DNA of 64,000 nucleotides from NCBI RefSeq assembly GCF_016743795.2, contig NZ_CP060138.2, forward strand, positions 372,001 to 436,000, read 5' to 3'. Source of the DNA: Rickettsia tillamookensis. Lineage in GTDB: Bacteria > Pseudomonadota > Alphaproteobacteria > Rickettsiales > Rickettsiaceae. This document shows, piece after piece, positions 53,764 to 62,468 of the stretch (position 1 is its first letter; each line of letters begins with the position of its first letter). A model generated the notes under the pieces. That model was not told the DNA's origin and searched no databases. It was given only the letters and a program-made list of their open reading frames with translations. The translations under genes and the position numbers were made by a program.

Positions 53764-54462
53764 TTATTTCTGATTTTTATTCCTTAATAACTTTAGCTTG
53801 TAACTAGTGACGGTAAAATTGAAGGGCATATCAGGTGATGTACTTGTACTGATAGAATCCATTATAAATCCGATTCTTGCTTCCCATACCATATTTTCTA
53901 AAATTTCACCCGTACTATTTTGTGCCAATGATTCAAAAGTAACAACTGCCTCATTATCGTTTATATTGTTAATTGATAATATATTAATTGAGCGTCTATA
54001 TAGTTTTTGATATCTTATGACCGGTGATAATGAGTTATCAATATTCATAAAATTAGCAAATTGCATATAAACAATACTCGTAGAAGCATTTTTGATAAAG
54101 GTAAATTGTTCTTTTAATATATCGTAATTATATTCTTCCCGTTGTTTTACATAATTCTGAAGCATAATATTTGCAACAGAGATATAAGGATTCGCGAGTG
54201 TTGAATGTTTAGTATTAGTAACGGTAGCTTGTTTTTCGGCATCATCTTTTATTAAATAACTTACTTTTTCGTTTATTGGTAGCAATATATTGATATTTAT
54301 ACAAATTAAGGTTAATAATAAGGTAAAAATCGTGCATATTAAAAGCAGAAGACTTCTATGACTTAACGGTAAGATATACTTAAAATTATACCATTTTCTT
54401 GCATCAATAAAATATTCGCCGGATTTTATATATTCTTGTATTGCGTTGGTTAATGGGTCCAT
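53764..54462 (-). CDS. virB8: Type IV secretion inner-membrane protein VirB8 (copy on minus strand)
   Basis: VirB8 is a bitopic inner-membrane assembly factor. It has a short cytosolic N terminus, one helix (about residues 36-57, SLLLLICTIFTLLLTLICIN) and a periplasmic NTF2-like domain with SVANIMLQNYVKQREEYNYD, VIRYQKLYRRSINILSINNI and EAVVTFESLAQN. The 232 residues are standard. It is distinct in sequence from the VirB8 at 55147, so the two are old paralogues. It is divergent from the virB7-like gene. Confidence 0.9.
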   Translation of the reverse strand: MDPLTNAIQEYIKSGEYFIDARKWYNFKYILPLSHRSLLLLICTIFTLLLTLICININILLPINEKVSYLIKDDAEKQATVTNTKHSTLANPYISVANIMLQNYVKQREEYNYDILKEQFTFIKNASTSIVYMQFANFMNIDNSLSPVIRYQKLYRRSINILSINNINDNEAVVTFESLAQNSTGEILENMVWEARIGFIMDSISTSTSPDMPFNFTVTSYKLKLLRNKNQK

Positions 54463-54917
54463 AATTACTAGATTAATATCTAATTTTATTCTGTTTTAAC
54501 TCTATCATAATTATTATAATATGATTATGATTTGTTAATTTAATGTTATTTAAGCTATAAAATAAGTTTATATTGTTGCTACAATACCAAATATTGTTTA
54601 ACTTTAAAATTAAAATAAATAAATTATAAATTAAAATTATACAATAACAATTATTGATGGTAGTTATTATGCTATACTCGTCCCACTTGAAAAATTGGCG
54701 ACAATATATTTATAAGTCCATAGGTAGCCACGTATTAAGTATACGCTCTGCTCTCAAGTTGAACTTCGTATAACTACTCTTTATTTACTTCAGAGTATAA
54801 TAGTTTACAATCTTTTTAATATTTATAAATAGATTTTTTCAAAAAATGCTTGTGAACTATTGTATAGTAAGGTAATTTTAAAATAGTAACAAGATAATTT
54901 AATAATGTATAATTAGA
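54463..54917. promoter_or_regulatory. Divergent control region of the secretion cluster
   Basis: This 455-bp AT-rich region separates the divergent virB8 (minus) and virB7-like (plus) genes and should carry both promoters. A family-B palindromic repeat occupies 54673-54773. TATAAT-like boxes are frequent (for example tataat at 54516), but none is clearly paired with a -35. I see no coding frame. Confidence 0.5.
54673..54773. repeat. Palindromic repeat, family B, short copy
   Basis: The ends tatactcgtcccacttgaa and tcaagttgaacttcgtata, and the core cacgtattaagtatacgc, match the copies at 1870, 20091 and 44780. It sits between the divergent virB8 and virB7-like genes. Confidence 0.8.
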
Positions 54918-55097
54918 ATGTTAAAATCATTAAAGTTTCTATTAGTATTAATTATGCTTGCTCAATTGTTGTCATGTACCCCTTCAGCTCCTTATGAAAT
55001 TAAAAGCCCGTGCGTTTCTGCTGATATAGATGATGGATCGAGTTTAAGCGTAAATCCTTGTATAAGAAGACCGGTTAATTCAGTAAATATAGCATAA
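54918..55097 (+). CDS. virB7: VirB7-like lipoprotein
   Basis: This 59-residue frame begins MLKSLKFLLVLIMLAQLLSC, a textbook lipoprotein signal with its lipobox Cys at 20. A short mature part of about 40 residues follows, with two further Cys (SPCVSADID, VNPCIRRP). The size, the lipobox and the position directly before virB8 fit VirB7, the lipoprotein that anchors VirB9 in the outer membrane. Homology cannot be shown from so short a sequence. It lies 49 bp upstream of virB8. Confidence 0.72.
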   Translation: MLKSLKFLLVLIMLAQLLSCTPSAPYEIKSPCVSADIDDGSSLSVNPCIRRPVNSVNIA

Positions 55098-55146
55098 AAG
55101 TAATAGTTTTACACAATAACAATGTAATAATAAAAATACCTTTGAT

Positions 55147-55878
55147 ATGAATAATATATTTGGCTTCTTTAAATCAAGTAACAACTCGAAAAGCGGTTCA
55201 GGAGATACACAAAATCAAGAAAGTATTAAACCGGCTAATCCTTTAAAAATTACTCAGAATTGGTATGAAGAGCGATCTGATAAGTTAATTGTTCAACGTA
55301 ACTTACTTATCATATTAATAATACTACTAACCATTTTTATGGTTATATCAACTTTAGTAATAGCATTTGTAGTAAAATCTAAACAGTTTGATCCTTTTGT
55401 TATTCAGCTTAATAGTAATACCGGACGTGCCTCGGTGGTAGAACCTATTTCATCACCGGTGTTAACGGCGGATGAGTCTCTTACAAGATATTTTATAAAG
55501 AAATATATAACGGCACGGGAAACATATAATCCAGTTGATTTTGCGACGATAGCTCGTACGACAATAAGACTATTTTCAACAAGCGGTGTTTATTATAATT
55601 ATCTTGGCTATATAAGAAATAAAGATTTTGATCCTACGATAAAATATAAAGAAGATAATACTACATTTTTAGTAATAAAATCATGGTCAAAAATCGCAGC
55701 AGATAAATATATAGTTAGATTTTCCGTAAATGAAACATCAGGAAGCCAATTAGTTTATAATAAAATAGCGGTAGTAAGTTATGCTTATGTGCCTATGCAA
55801 TTAACAGATTCAGAACTTGATATAAATCCGGTAGGGTTTCAAGTTAACGGATATAGGGTAGACGATGACAATAGTTAG
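55147..55878 (+). CDS. virB8: Type IV secretion inner-membrane protein VirB8 (plus-strand copy)
   Basis: This second VirB8 has 243 residues: an N-terminal soluble part, a membrane helix (about residues 52-74, LLIILIILLTIFMVISTLVI) and a periplasmic domain. That domain shows SLTRYFIKKYITARETYNPVD, SKIAADKYIVRFSVNET and PVGFQVNGYRVD, the VirB8 C-terminal signature. The stop overlaps the start of the short virB9 by 14 bp, so the two are co-translated. Together with the copy at 53764 it shows the duplicated VirB8 set of the rickettsial rvh system. Confidence 0.92.
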   Translation: MNNIFGFFKSSNNSKSGSGDTQNQESIKPANPLKITQNWYEERSDKLIVQRNLLIILIILLTIFMVISTLVIAFVVKSKQFDPFVIQLNSNTGRASVVEPISSPVLTADESLTRYFIKKYITARETYNPVDFATIARTTIRLFSTSGVYYNYLGYIRNKDFDPTIKYKEDNTTFLVIKSWSKIAADKYIVRFSVNETSGSQLVYNKIAVVSYAYVPMQLTDSELDINPVGFQVNGYRVDDDNS

Positions 55879-56341
55879 ATTTTATTTTTTAGTTTTTATA
55901 TTATTAAGTGGTTTTACACTACAACGAGAATGTCCACTTGTAGATGATCCATGTAATAATAATAGTAATAATTATGTAGATGATTTATCTATAACTAAAG
56001 ATAATAGGATAAAAACTTATATATATAATCCAAATGAAGTTTATTTATTAGTTTTACATTTTGGCTTTCAATCGCATATAGAATTTGCTAAAAATGAAGA
56101 AATCCAAAATATAATTCTTGGGGATGCTTATGCTTGGAAAATAACTCCTTTGGCAAATAGATTATTTATTAAGCCTCTTGAAAAAGATATTCGTACAAAT
56201 ATGACTATTATAACTAATAAAAGAACATATGAATTTGATATCGCTTCTACAGAACTTATGATGGGTAACGAAAGGGATTTAGTATATGTAATTAAATTTT
56301 ACTACCCTAAGAAAAATAGTAATTACATGGCAAGGTTTTAG
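55865..56341 (+). CDS. Short VirB9 paralogue lacking the C-terminal domain
   Basis: This 158-residue protein aligns with the first two-thirds of the VirB9 at 53010: KTYIYNPNEVYLLVLHFGFQSHIEFAKNEE, then AWKITPLANRLFIKPLEKDIRTNMTIITNKRTYEFDI. It stops after FYYPKKNSNYMARF. The CTX domain, which binds VirB7 and VirB10 at the outer membrane, is missing. An N-terminal hydrophobic segment (FYFLVFILLSGFTLQ) serves as a signal. Rickettsia rvh clusters are known to carry such a partial RvhB9, so it is probably a stable paralogue rather than a fresh break. Confidence 0.88.
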   Translation: MTIVRFYFLVFILLSGFTLQRECPLVDDPCNNNSNNYVDDLSITKDNRIKTYIYNPNEVYLLVLHFGFQSHIEFAKNEEIQNIILGDAYAWKITPLANRLFIKPLEKDIRTNMTIITNKRTYEFDIASTELMMGNERDLVYVIKFYYPKKNSNYMARF

Positions 56342-56352
56342 TAGGGTACTGT

Positions 56353-56475
56353 GTCATACCGTGGCTTGTCCACGGTATCCAGAAAAGCAACTAAAAATAC
56401 TAATAATATTAGTATTTTTAACTGGATCCCGTGAATAAATCACGGGATGACAACAAAAAAACCGAGCCATGCAAC
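56353..56475. repeat. Palindromic repeat, family E
   Basis: It starts gtcataccgtggcttgtcca, has the core aatactaataatattagtatt and ends cacgggatgac, then the tail accgagccatgcaacaa. It separates the short virB9 from virB10 within the secretion operon. Confidence 0.83.
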
Positions 56476-56540
56476 AAAGCCGGTCAAGCCACGGTATGAC
56501 AATTTTTAATATAAAACACTTTAACTAATATAATTTAGAT

Positions 56541-57989
56541 ATGGCTGAAGAGCAAAATAACAATAATAATACCGGTTCTTTATCAGGAGCAGATGCTCCT
56601 GAAGTACAAAGAGAATTATCAAAAGTTTCAGTTAGCTTTAATAAGAGTATTGCGATAGTAGTCGTAATTTGCGGTATTTTTATATATATTTTTTATACTC
56701 TTTTTTTCGGTACTAAAAAAGAAGAAATACCGGAGACTCAAGTGCCGACTAATATTGTAAAACCTGTTACGGATGTTGATGATAATATTCCGGAGATTCC
56801 AAAGTTACCTGATCCGCCTAAGCTTGAGACGCCTACTGCTCCTCCACCGCCTCCTCCTCCGGTAGTAGAAGTTCCACCGGTCTTACCTCCTACTACTCCT
56901 GTAGAAGAGAATAAAGACAAAACGCTTCCATTGCCGCCGATTTCATTGCCTTCGACCTCAGGAACGCTAGTTGAGAGCGATGCAGAGAAGCAACGTCGTG
57001 AAGCAAAAAGAAAATCAGCTATAGTGTTAGTTGGTGGTGTAGAGCCTAAAAAAACACCGGAACAGATTACGGCAGAAGCGACCTTTAAAGATCGTGGTGA
57101 TATGTCTTTAGTTCTCGGACGCGGTAAATTAATTGATGCAGTGCTTGAGACGGCAATAAATAGTGATCTCGGCGGTGAAATAAGAGCCATTATTAGTAGA
57201 GACGTATTTTCTGAGAAAGATAAAGTTATATTGATACCGAAAGGGTCAAAAATATTCGGTAAATATGCAACTTCAACTAACGCCAGTAGTTACGGTAGAG
57301 TTTCTATAATATGGGATAGAATCGATTTAACTAACGGTTATATTATAGAATTCGACTCACCTGCAGTTGATAATTTAGGTAGACCTGGACTACAAGGGAG
57401 AGTTGATAATAAATATAAAGAACAATTTGCAAATGCCGTATTACAATCCGGCTTTAATATAGGTCTTGCTAAAGTCCTTGATAAGTTAGTGCCGCCTCCT
57501 ATAGATTCACAGGCAGCAGCTACCAATAGTGCTACGGCAACACAATTGTTAAATACTGCTCAAACTATTGCGGCTAATACCGCTATGGATGCAAATACTA
57601 GGATAGTTACAATTTGTACTAATATACTTGCTGCTATTACCGATAAAACTTCGACTGCTTATACTACTATGACTCAAGCATGTACAACAGCACAAACTGC
57701 TTCTTCAGCGAATACTGCTGAGCAGAGACTTCAAACCTTAGTACAGGCAGTTAATACGGCAGCTTCAAGTTTGCTTACTACTACCTCTATAGCATCGACT
57801 CCGACACAAGCACAACAAGCTTCTACTCAAGCTTTTACGGATGTGACGAATGTTGTACAAAATATGATAACTCAGCAGCAGTTTAAGCCGACGACAACGG
57901 TTAATCAAGGTACGCCGGTTAGAATATACGTTAATAAGGATTATAAATTCCCAAAAGCCGTTTTATTAAAATCGAAGGTAATGAAATGA
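56541..57989 (+). CDS. virB10: Type IV secretion channel protein VirB10
   Basis: VirB10/RvhB10 spans from the inner membrane to the outer-membrane pore and senses ATP energy. It has a cytosolic start, one helix (about residues 37-55, IAIVVVICGIFIYIFYTLFF) and a Pro-rich periplasmic stretch (about 85-130, with PPPPPPPVVEVPP). The TrbI/VirB10 beta-barrel domain follows: LGRGKLIDAVLETAINSDL, PKGSKIFGKYATSTNASSYGRVSIIWDRIDL, and the final GTPVRIYVNKDYKFP. A Thr/Ala/Gln-rich insert (about residues 325-450) replaces the usual short antenna region. The stop overlaps virB11 by 4 bp. Confidence 0.94.
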   Translation: MAEEQNNNNNTGSLSGADAPEVQRELSKVSVSFNKSIAIVVVICGIFIYIFYTLFFGTKKEEIPETQVPTNIVKPVTDVDDNIPEIPKLPDPPKLETPTAPPPPPPPVVEVPPVLPPTTPVEENKDKTLPLPPISLPSTSGTLVESDAEKQRREAKRKSAIVLVGGVEPKKTPEQITAEATFKDRGDMSLVLGRGKLIDAVLETAINSDLGGEIRAIISRDVFSEKDKVILIPKGSKIFGKYATSTNASSYGRVSIIWDRIDLTNGYIIEFDSPAVDNLGRPGLQGRVDNKYKEQFANAVLQSGFNIGLAKVLDKLVPPPIDSQAAATNSATATQLLNTAQTIAANTAMDANTRIVTICTNILAAITDKTSTAYTTMTQACTTAQTASSANTAEQRLQTLVQAVNTAASSLLTTTSIASTPTQAQQASTQAFTDVTNVVQNMITQQQFKPTTTVNQGTPVRIYVNKDYKFPKAVLLKSKVMK

Positions 57990-58990
57990 ATGAAGAATTT
58001 GCAGCCTTAGAGACGTTTTTACTTCCTTTTAAAAATTTATTTGCTGAAGACGGTATTAACGAGATTATGGTTAATAAGCCCGGAGAAGCATGGGTTGAAA
58101 AAAAAGGCGATATATATTCTAAGCAAATACCGGAACTGGATAGCGAACATCTACTTTCATTAGGGCGTTTAGTCGCTCAATCTACCGAACAGATGATTTC
58201 AGAAGAAAAGCCGCTGCTTTCAGCAACTTTGCCGAACGGTTACCGTATTCAAATAGTATTTCCTCCTGCTTGTGAAATAGGACAAATCATTTATTCTATA
58301 AGAAAGCCTAGCGGTATGAATCTAACTTTAGATGAATATGCTAAAATGGGAGCATTTGATGATACTGCAACAGAGAGTTTAGTAGATGAAGACGCAGTAA
58401 TTTTAAATAATTTCTTAGCTGAAAAAAAGATTAAAGAATTTATTAGACATGCAGTTGTTTCAAAGAAAAATATCATAATTAGCGGCGGTACTTCAACCGG
58501 TAAAACTACTTTTACTAATGCGGCACTTACTGAAATACCTGCAATAGAAAGATTAATTACTGTAGAAGATGCTCGTGAGGTTGTGCTATCAAGCCATCCT
58601 AACAGAGTGCATTTACTTGCTTCTAAAGGAGGGCAGGGGCGTGCAAATGTTACTACTCAAGATTTAATAGAGGCATGTTTGCGTTTAAGACCGGATAGAA
58701 TTATAGTAGGTGAGCTTCGAGGTAAGGAAGCTTTTAGTTTTTTGCGTGCTATTAACACAGGTCACCCCGGTTCAATATCAACACTGCATGCGGATAGTCC
58801 CGCTATGGCTATTGAGCAGTTAAAGCTTATGGTTATGCAGGCGGATCTCGGTATGCCGCCTGAAGAAGTAAAGAAGTATATTTTAACCGTTGTAGATATC
58901 GTTGTGCAGTTAAAACGCGGTAGCGGTGGGAAAAGATATGTTTCGGAAGTGTATTATAAGAAGAACAAAAACGCCGAAGGTATGGTGTAG
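57986..58990 (+). CDS. virB11: Type IV secretion ATPase VirB11
   Basis: This is a hexameric traffic ATPase at the inner membrane that powers pilus or substrate movement. An N-terminal domain (residues 1-135) precedes the RecA-like part. The Walker A is ISGGTSTGKTTF. The Asp box is RLITVEDAREV. The Walker B region is LRLRPDRIIVGELRGKEAFSFLRAINTGHPGSISTLHADS, where the His-box follows. The 334 residues are typical. The ATGA overlap with virB10 shows translational coupling. Confidence 0.95.
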   Translation: MNEEFAALETFLLPFKNLFAEDGINEIMVNKPGEAWVEKKGDIYSKQIPELDSEHLLSLGRLVAQSTEQMISEEKPLLSATLPNGYRIQIVFPPACEIGQIIYSIRKPSGMNLTLDEYAKMGAFDDTATESLVDEDAVILNNFLAEKKIKEFIRHAVVSKKNIIISGGTSTGKTTFTNAALTEIPAIERLITVEDAREVVLSSHPNRVHLLASKGGQGRANVTTQDLIEACLRLRPDRIIVGELRGKEAFSFLRAINTGHPGSISTLHADSPAMAIEQLKLMVMQADLGMPPEEVKKYILTVVDIVVQLKRGSGGKRYVSEVYYKKNKNAEGMV

Positions 58991-58994
58991 ATCT

Positions 58995-59029
58995 ACTGTC
59001 ATCCCGTGGTCAAGCCACGGGATGACAGT
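58995..59029. repeat. Short perfect hairpin between virB11 and virD4
   Basis: Arms of 15 bp (actgtcatcccgtgg and its exact complement) flank a 5-base loop (tcaag). It is a minimal version of the family-E hairpin. It lies 5 bp after the virB11 stop and could attenuate or stabilise the operon transcript. A related copy lies at 62281-62309. Confidence 0.75.
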
Positions 59030-59073
59030 AGAAAAACCGTGAAAGTTCACGAATAAACTAGGAATATTAATTC

Positions 59074-60849
59074 ATGGAATGGTATAAGATACTTAAAGTT
59101 ACTAGGAATATATTCGGTCATGCTATAATTCATCCGGTTGTTATTTTTTGTACCATTTGGATAAGCGGTGCATTTGTTGCAATTTTTACTAATGAAGTTG
59201 GAGCTTTAGGTGTAGATATAAATGCTATAAATATTGCTTATAAGTGGGCTTACTGGCTTATTAACGTTTGGGGGCAGTTAAAAATTGCCGATTATAATTA
59301 TTTAAAATTGAAGCTACTTGCATCTCTTCTTGGTCCCGCTATTGTTGTCATAATATTTTACATTAAAAATTTTGAAAGAATAAAATCATTACAATTTTTT
59401 GAGCAACCGGAAAAAGTATATGGAGATGCTAGCTGGGCTAATCCGTCAGATATAGAGGCTGCTGGTCTTAGATCCAAAAAAGGTATGTTAATAGGTGTTG
59501 ATGCCGGTGGATATTTTGTTGCAGACGGATTCCAGCATGCTTTATTATTTGCTCCTACCGGTTCTGGTAAAGGTGTGGGGTTTGTAATACCTAACCTGTT
59601 ATTTTGGAGTGATTCGGTAGTAGTACATGACATAAAGCTTGAGAATCACGGCTTGACAAGCGGTTGGCGTGAGAAACAAGGCCAGAAAGTTTTTGTATGG
59701 GAGCCTTCTAATCCCGATGGTATTACGCATTGTTACAATCCGATTGATTGGGTTAGTACTAAGCCCGGGCAGATGGTTGATGACGTGCAGAAAATTTCAA
59801 ATCTTATAATGCCGGAAAAGGATTTTTGGAATAACGAAGCACGGAGTTTATTCTTAGGTGTAACTTTATATTTAATAGCTGATCCTACTAAAACTAAATC
59901 TTTCGGTGAAGTAGTGCGTACCATGAGAAGTGACGACGTAGTTTATAATCTAGCGGTCGTACTCGATACGCTTGGCGGTGTAATACATCCTGTTGCATAT
60001 ATGAATATTGCTGCGTTTTTACAAAAAGCCGATAAAGAGCGTTCGGGCGTAATATCTACAATGAACTCATCGCTTGAATTATGGGCAAACCCGCTTATTG
60101 ATTCGGCTACTGCATCTTCTGATTTCAACGTACAAGAATTTAAAAAAGTAAAAACAACCGTATATGTAGGGTTAACACCTGATAATATACAGCGTTTACA
60201 AAAATTAATGCAGGTATTTTATCAGCAGGCGACAGAATTTTTAAGCCGCAAAATGCCGGATTTAAAGGAAGAGCCGCATGGGGTAATGTTCTTACTTGAT
60301 GAGTTCCCGACGCTTGGAAAGATGGATACTTTTAAAGCTGGTATAGCTTATTTTAGAGGTTATAGAGTTCGGTTATTTTTGATTATTCAAGATACGCAGC
60401 AGTTAAAAGGAACATATGAAGATGCAGGGATGAATTCTTTCTTATCTAATGCAACATATCGTATTACTTTTGCTGCTAATAACTATGAAACAGCAAATTT
60501 AATATCACAGCTTGTCGGTAATAAGACAGTAGAACAAAGATCATTTAGTAAACCTTTATTTTTTGACCTTAATATTTCTACTAGAACCCAAAACGTTTCT
60601 CAAGTTCAAAGAGCTTTACTTTTACCTCAAGAAGTAATACAGTTACCGAGAGATGAGCAAATTGTTTTAATAGAATCCTTTCCGCCTATAAAATCTCGTA
60701 AAATTAAGTATTACGAAGATAAGTTTTTTACTAGTAGATTATTACCGCCGACTTTTGTACCTACTCAAGTACCTTTTGATCCTAGGGCAAATAATAATGA
60801 GGCTCAAGAAGAGACTGAAACAACAACTGCTCCGGAAAATAATGAGTAA
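59074..60849 (+). CDS. virD4: Type IV secretion coupling protein VirD4
   Basis: This inner-membrane ATPase brings effectors or DNA to the secretion channel. The N-terminal anchor has two or three helices within residues 15-105. The Walker A is FAPTGSGKGVGFVIPNL (about residue 160) and the Walker B is VMFLLDEFPTLGKM (about residue 405). DTQQLKGTYEDAGMNSFLSNATYRITF is typical. An acidic low-complexity tail (NNEAQEETETTTAPENNE) ends the 591 residues. Rickettsial VirD4 (RvhD4) is known to handle effector proteins. Confidence 0.95.
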   Translation: MEWYKILKVTRNIFGHAIIHPVVIFCTIWISGAFVAIFTNEVGALGVDINAINIAYKWAYWLINVWGQLKIADYNYLKLKLLASLLGPAIVVIIFYIKNFERIKSLQFFEQPEKVYGDASWANPSDIEAAGLRSKKGMLIGVDAGGYFVADGFQHALLFAPTGSGKGVGFVIPNLLFWSDSVVVHDIKLENHGLTSGWREKQGQKVFVWEPSNPDGITHCYNPIDWVSTKPGQMVDDVQKISNLIMPEKDFWNNEARSLFLGVTLYLIADPTKTKSFGEVVRTMRSDDVVYNLAVVLDTLGGVIHPVAYMNIAAFLQKADKERSGVISTMNSSLELWANPLIDSATASSDFNVQEFKKVKTTVYVGLTPDNIQRLQKLMQVFYQQATEFLSRKMPDLKEEPHGVMFLLDEFPTLGKMDTFKAGIAYFRGYRVRLFLIIQDTQQLKGTYEDAGMNSFLSNATYRITFAANNYETANLISQLVGNKTVEQRSFSKPLFFDLNISTRTQNVSQVQRALLLPQEVIQLPRDEQIVLIESFPPIKSRKIKYYEDKFFTSRLLPPTFVPTQVPFDPRANNNEAQEETETTTAPENNE

Positions 60850-60858
60850 GATCCAAAA

Positions 60859-62271
60859 ATGCGTTCAGCTATTATTGATATCGGTTCAAATGCTTTAAGA
60901 GCTGTAGTTTATGAAAGTGATGAGCTTGGAGCTCCGGAAATTTTTAATTATAAATTTAGAAATTATCTTACAAATTTACTTAATTTAGATAATTTAGACG
61001 TAAAACATCAAACATATTTATCTCTACAATATCTTATCCATATTTTTACCAAACTGTCCGTTACTAATATTAGATGTGTTGCAACAGCTATACTTAGGGG
61101 GCATCCTAAAGCAGATGAATTCAAAGCTATAATTAAAAAGAGATTCAATATTGATATTGAAATTATCTCAGGTGAACGTGAAGCTTATTTAACAGCTGCC
61201 GGATTAATTTCCGGTATTAGTGATGCTTTCGGTATTGTAGCCGATCTTGGCGGTGGAAGTCTTGAGCTTGCACAGATTGGAAATAAAAAAGTCGGTAAAT
61301 TAAAATCATTGCCGCTTGGTACAAAAATTATTGCTAGTAGCAATTTTGGTGATGTTGGGCTGATTACTAAAATGCTAGAGGAGGAATTTGGAGCTGCACA
61401 TTATCCTAATTTATATTTAATTGGCGGTGCATTACGTCTAATGAGCCGTATATACATGGAGTCTATAAATTATCCCCTTAAAAATTTACATAATTTTGAA
61501 ATAAATCGTGTAGAGTTTGAGTTATATTTAGAGAAATTATCGCAAATCGATAAATTAAAGCTGAGTTATTACGAGCAGAAAGCCATAAATTATAATGCAG
61601 TTTTAGTAATAAAAGCGATGATTAAGGTATTTTCACCGGAAAAGATTATTATCTCAAATTACGGTTTAAAAGAAGGAGTAAGATTTGATTCATTACCGTC
61701 TCATGAAACAGAAAAAGATATTATTTATGAGAGGGTGAAGAGATTAGTAAAATTTGATAGAAATATATGTAAAATTGAAAAATATATTGAAGCAGTACAA
61801 TATCTTTTAATTAATTCCGATGCCACGACTCTTATTATTATTGAACTTGCTATAATGCTAGCACAATATAATAAAAATATTGATAAAACACTCAGAGCAA
61901 ATTTTGTTTCGGAATTTATACTATCTTCAGACATTCCGTTTAGTCATAGACAGCGTCTTATGCTCGGCATTGCTCTTACGGTTACTTATACTGCTAAAAC
62001 TGACATGCAGATTAATAAAATAGCTAAGAAAATGATTAGTAAAAGTGATTACTATAACAGTCATATAATCGGTTATTATATAAAAATTGCTAGAGAAATT
62101 GATGGACCGGAATTCCAAGAACCTTCTTTTTCGATTAAATTAAAAGATGATAAATTTTTACAAATTAATGCTTCAAATATCTTGCCTAAACAAGTTTTTG
62201 AAAAGGTTTGTGAACGTTTAAAAGATATAAGTTCTGCTAGAAAAAATATTAGTTATAATTTTAGTGATTAA
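60859..62271 (+). CDS. Ppx/GppA-family phosphatase
   Basis: This ASKHA-fold enzyme hydrolyses polyphosphate or converts pppGpp to ppGpp. The first phosphate loop is IDIGSNALRAVVYE (residues 6-19). The second is FGIVADLGGGSLELAQI (about 132-148). The catalytic-region ISGEREAYLTAAGLISG is clear. A C-terminal HD-like helical part of about 170 residues follows. The protein lies 9 bp after virD4 and may be read from the same transcript. Whether it is Ppx or GppA cannot be told from the sequence. Confidence 0.85.
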   Translation: MRSAIIDIGSNALRAVVYESDELGAPEIFNYKFRNYLTNLLNLDNLDVKHQTYLSLQYLIHIFTKLSVTNIRCVATAILRGHPKADEFKAIIKKRFNIDIEIISGEREAYLTAAGLISGISDAFGIVADLGGGSLELAQIGNKKVGKLKSLPLGTKIIASSNFGDVGLITKMLEEEFGAAHYPNLYLIGGALRLMSRIYMESINYPLKNLHNFEINRVEFELYLEKLSQIDKLKLSYYEQKAINYNAVLVIKAMIKVFSPEKIIISNYGLKEGVRFDSLPSHETEKDIIYERVKRLVKFDRNICKIEKYIEAVQYLLINSDATTLIIIELAIMLAQYNKNIDKTLRANFVSEFILSSDIPFSHRQRLMLGIALTVTYTAKTDMQINKIAKKMISKSDYYNSHIIGYYIKIAREIDGPEFQEPSFSIKLKDDKFLQINASNILPKQVFEKVCERLKDISSARKNISYNFSD

Positions 62272-62280
62272 TTGTTTTTT

Positions 62281-62360
62281 GGATCCCGTGGTCAAGCCAC
62301 GGGATGACATCGAGTACGTTTTCCAGTCTACACAACAAGACATTCCTGCTTTCGCAGGAA
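62281..62360. repeat. Short family-E hairpin followed by a family-F half element
   Basis: The hairpin gatcccgtgg/ccacgggatgac lies at 62281-62309. A compact ttcctgctttcgcaggaat follows near 62342-62360. Both are pieces of the dispersed families. They lie between the Ppx/GppA gene and the portal gene and may end the secretion-operon transcript. Confidence 0.7.
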
Positions 62361-62468
62361 TGTCATTGAAATCTTTTTAAAAACTGTCCGGTACTATTAT
62401 TTTAAGCTCTCTTAGTCTATCTCCCAAATCATTATATAATCCTGAAAACAACAAATATATTAGGATAT

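Noticed and set aside
56738-57190. Glycine-rich 150-codon minus-strand ORF in virB10
   Set aside because: It is the antisense of the Pro-rich stretch; Gly richness simply mirrors Pro codons.
7069-62360. Dispersed repeats as a possible CRISPR array
   Set aside because: Copies are kilobases apart, differ in length and orientation and lack regular spacers; no cas gene is present.
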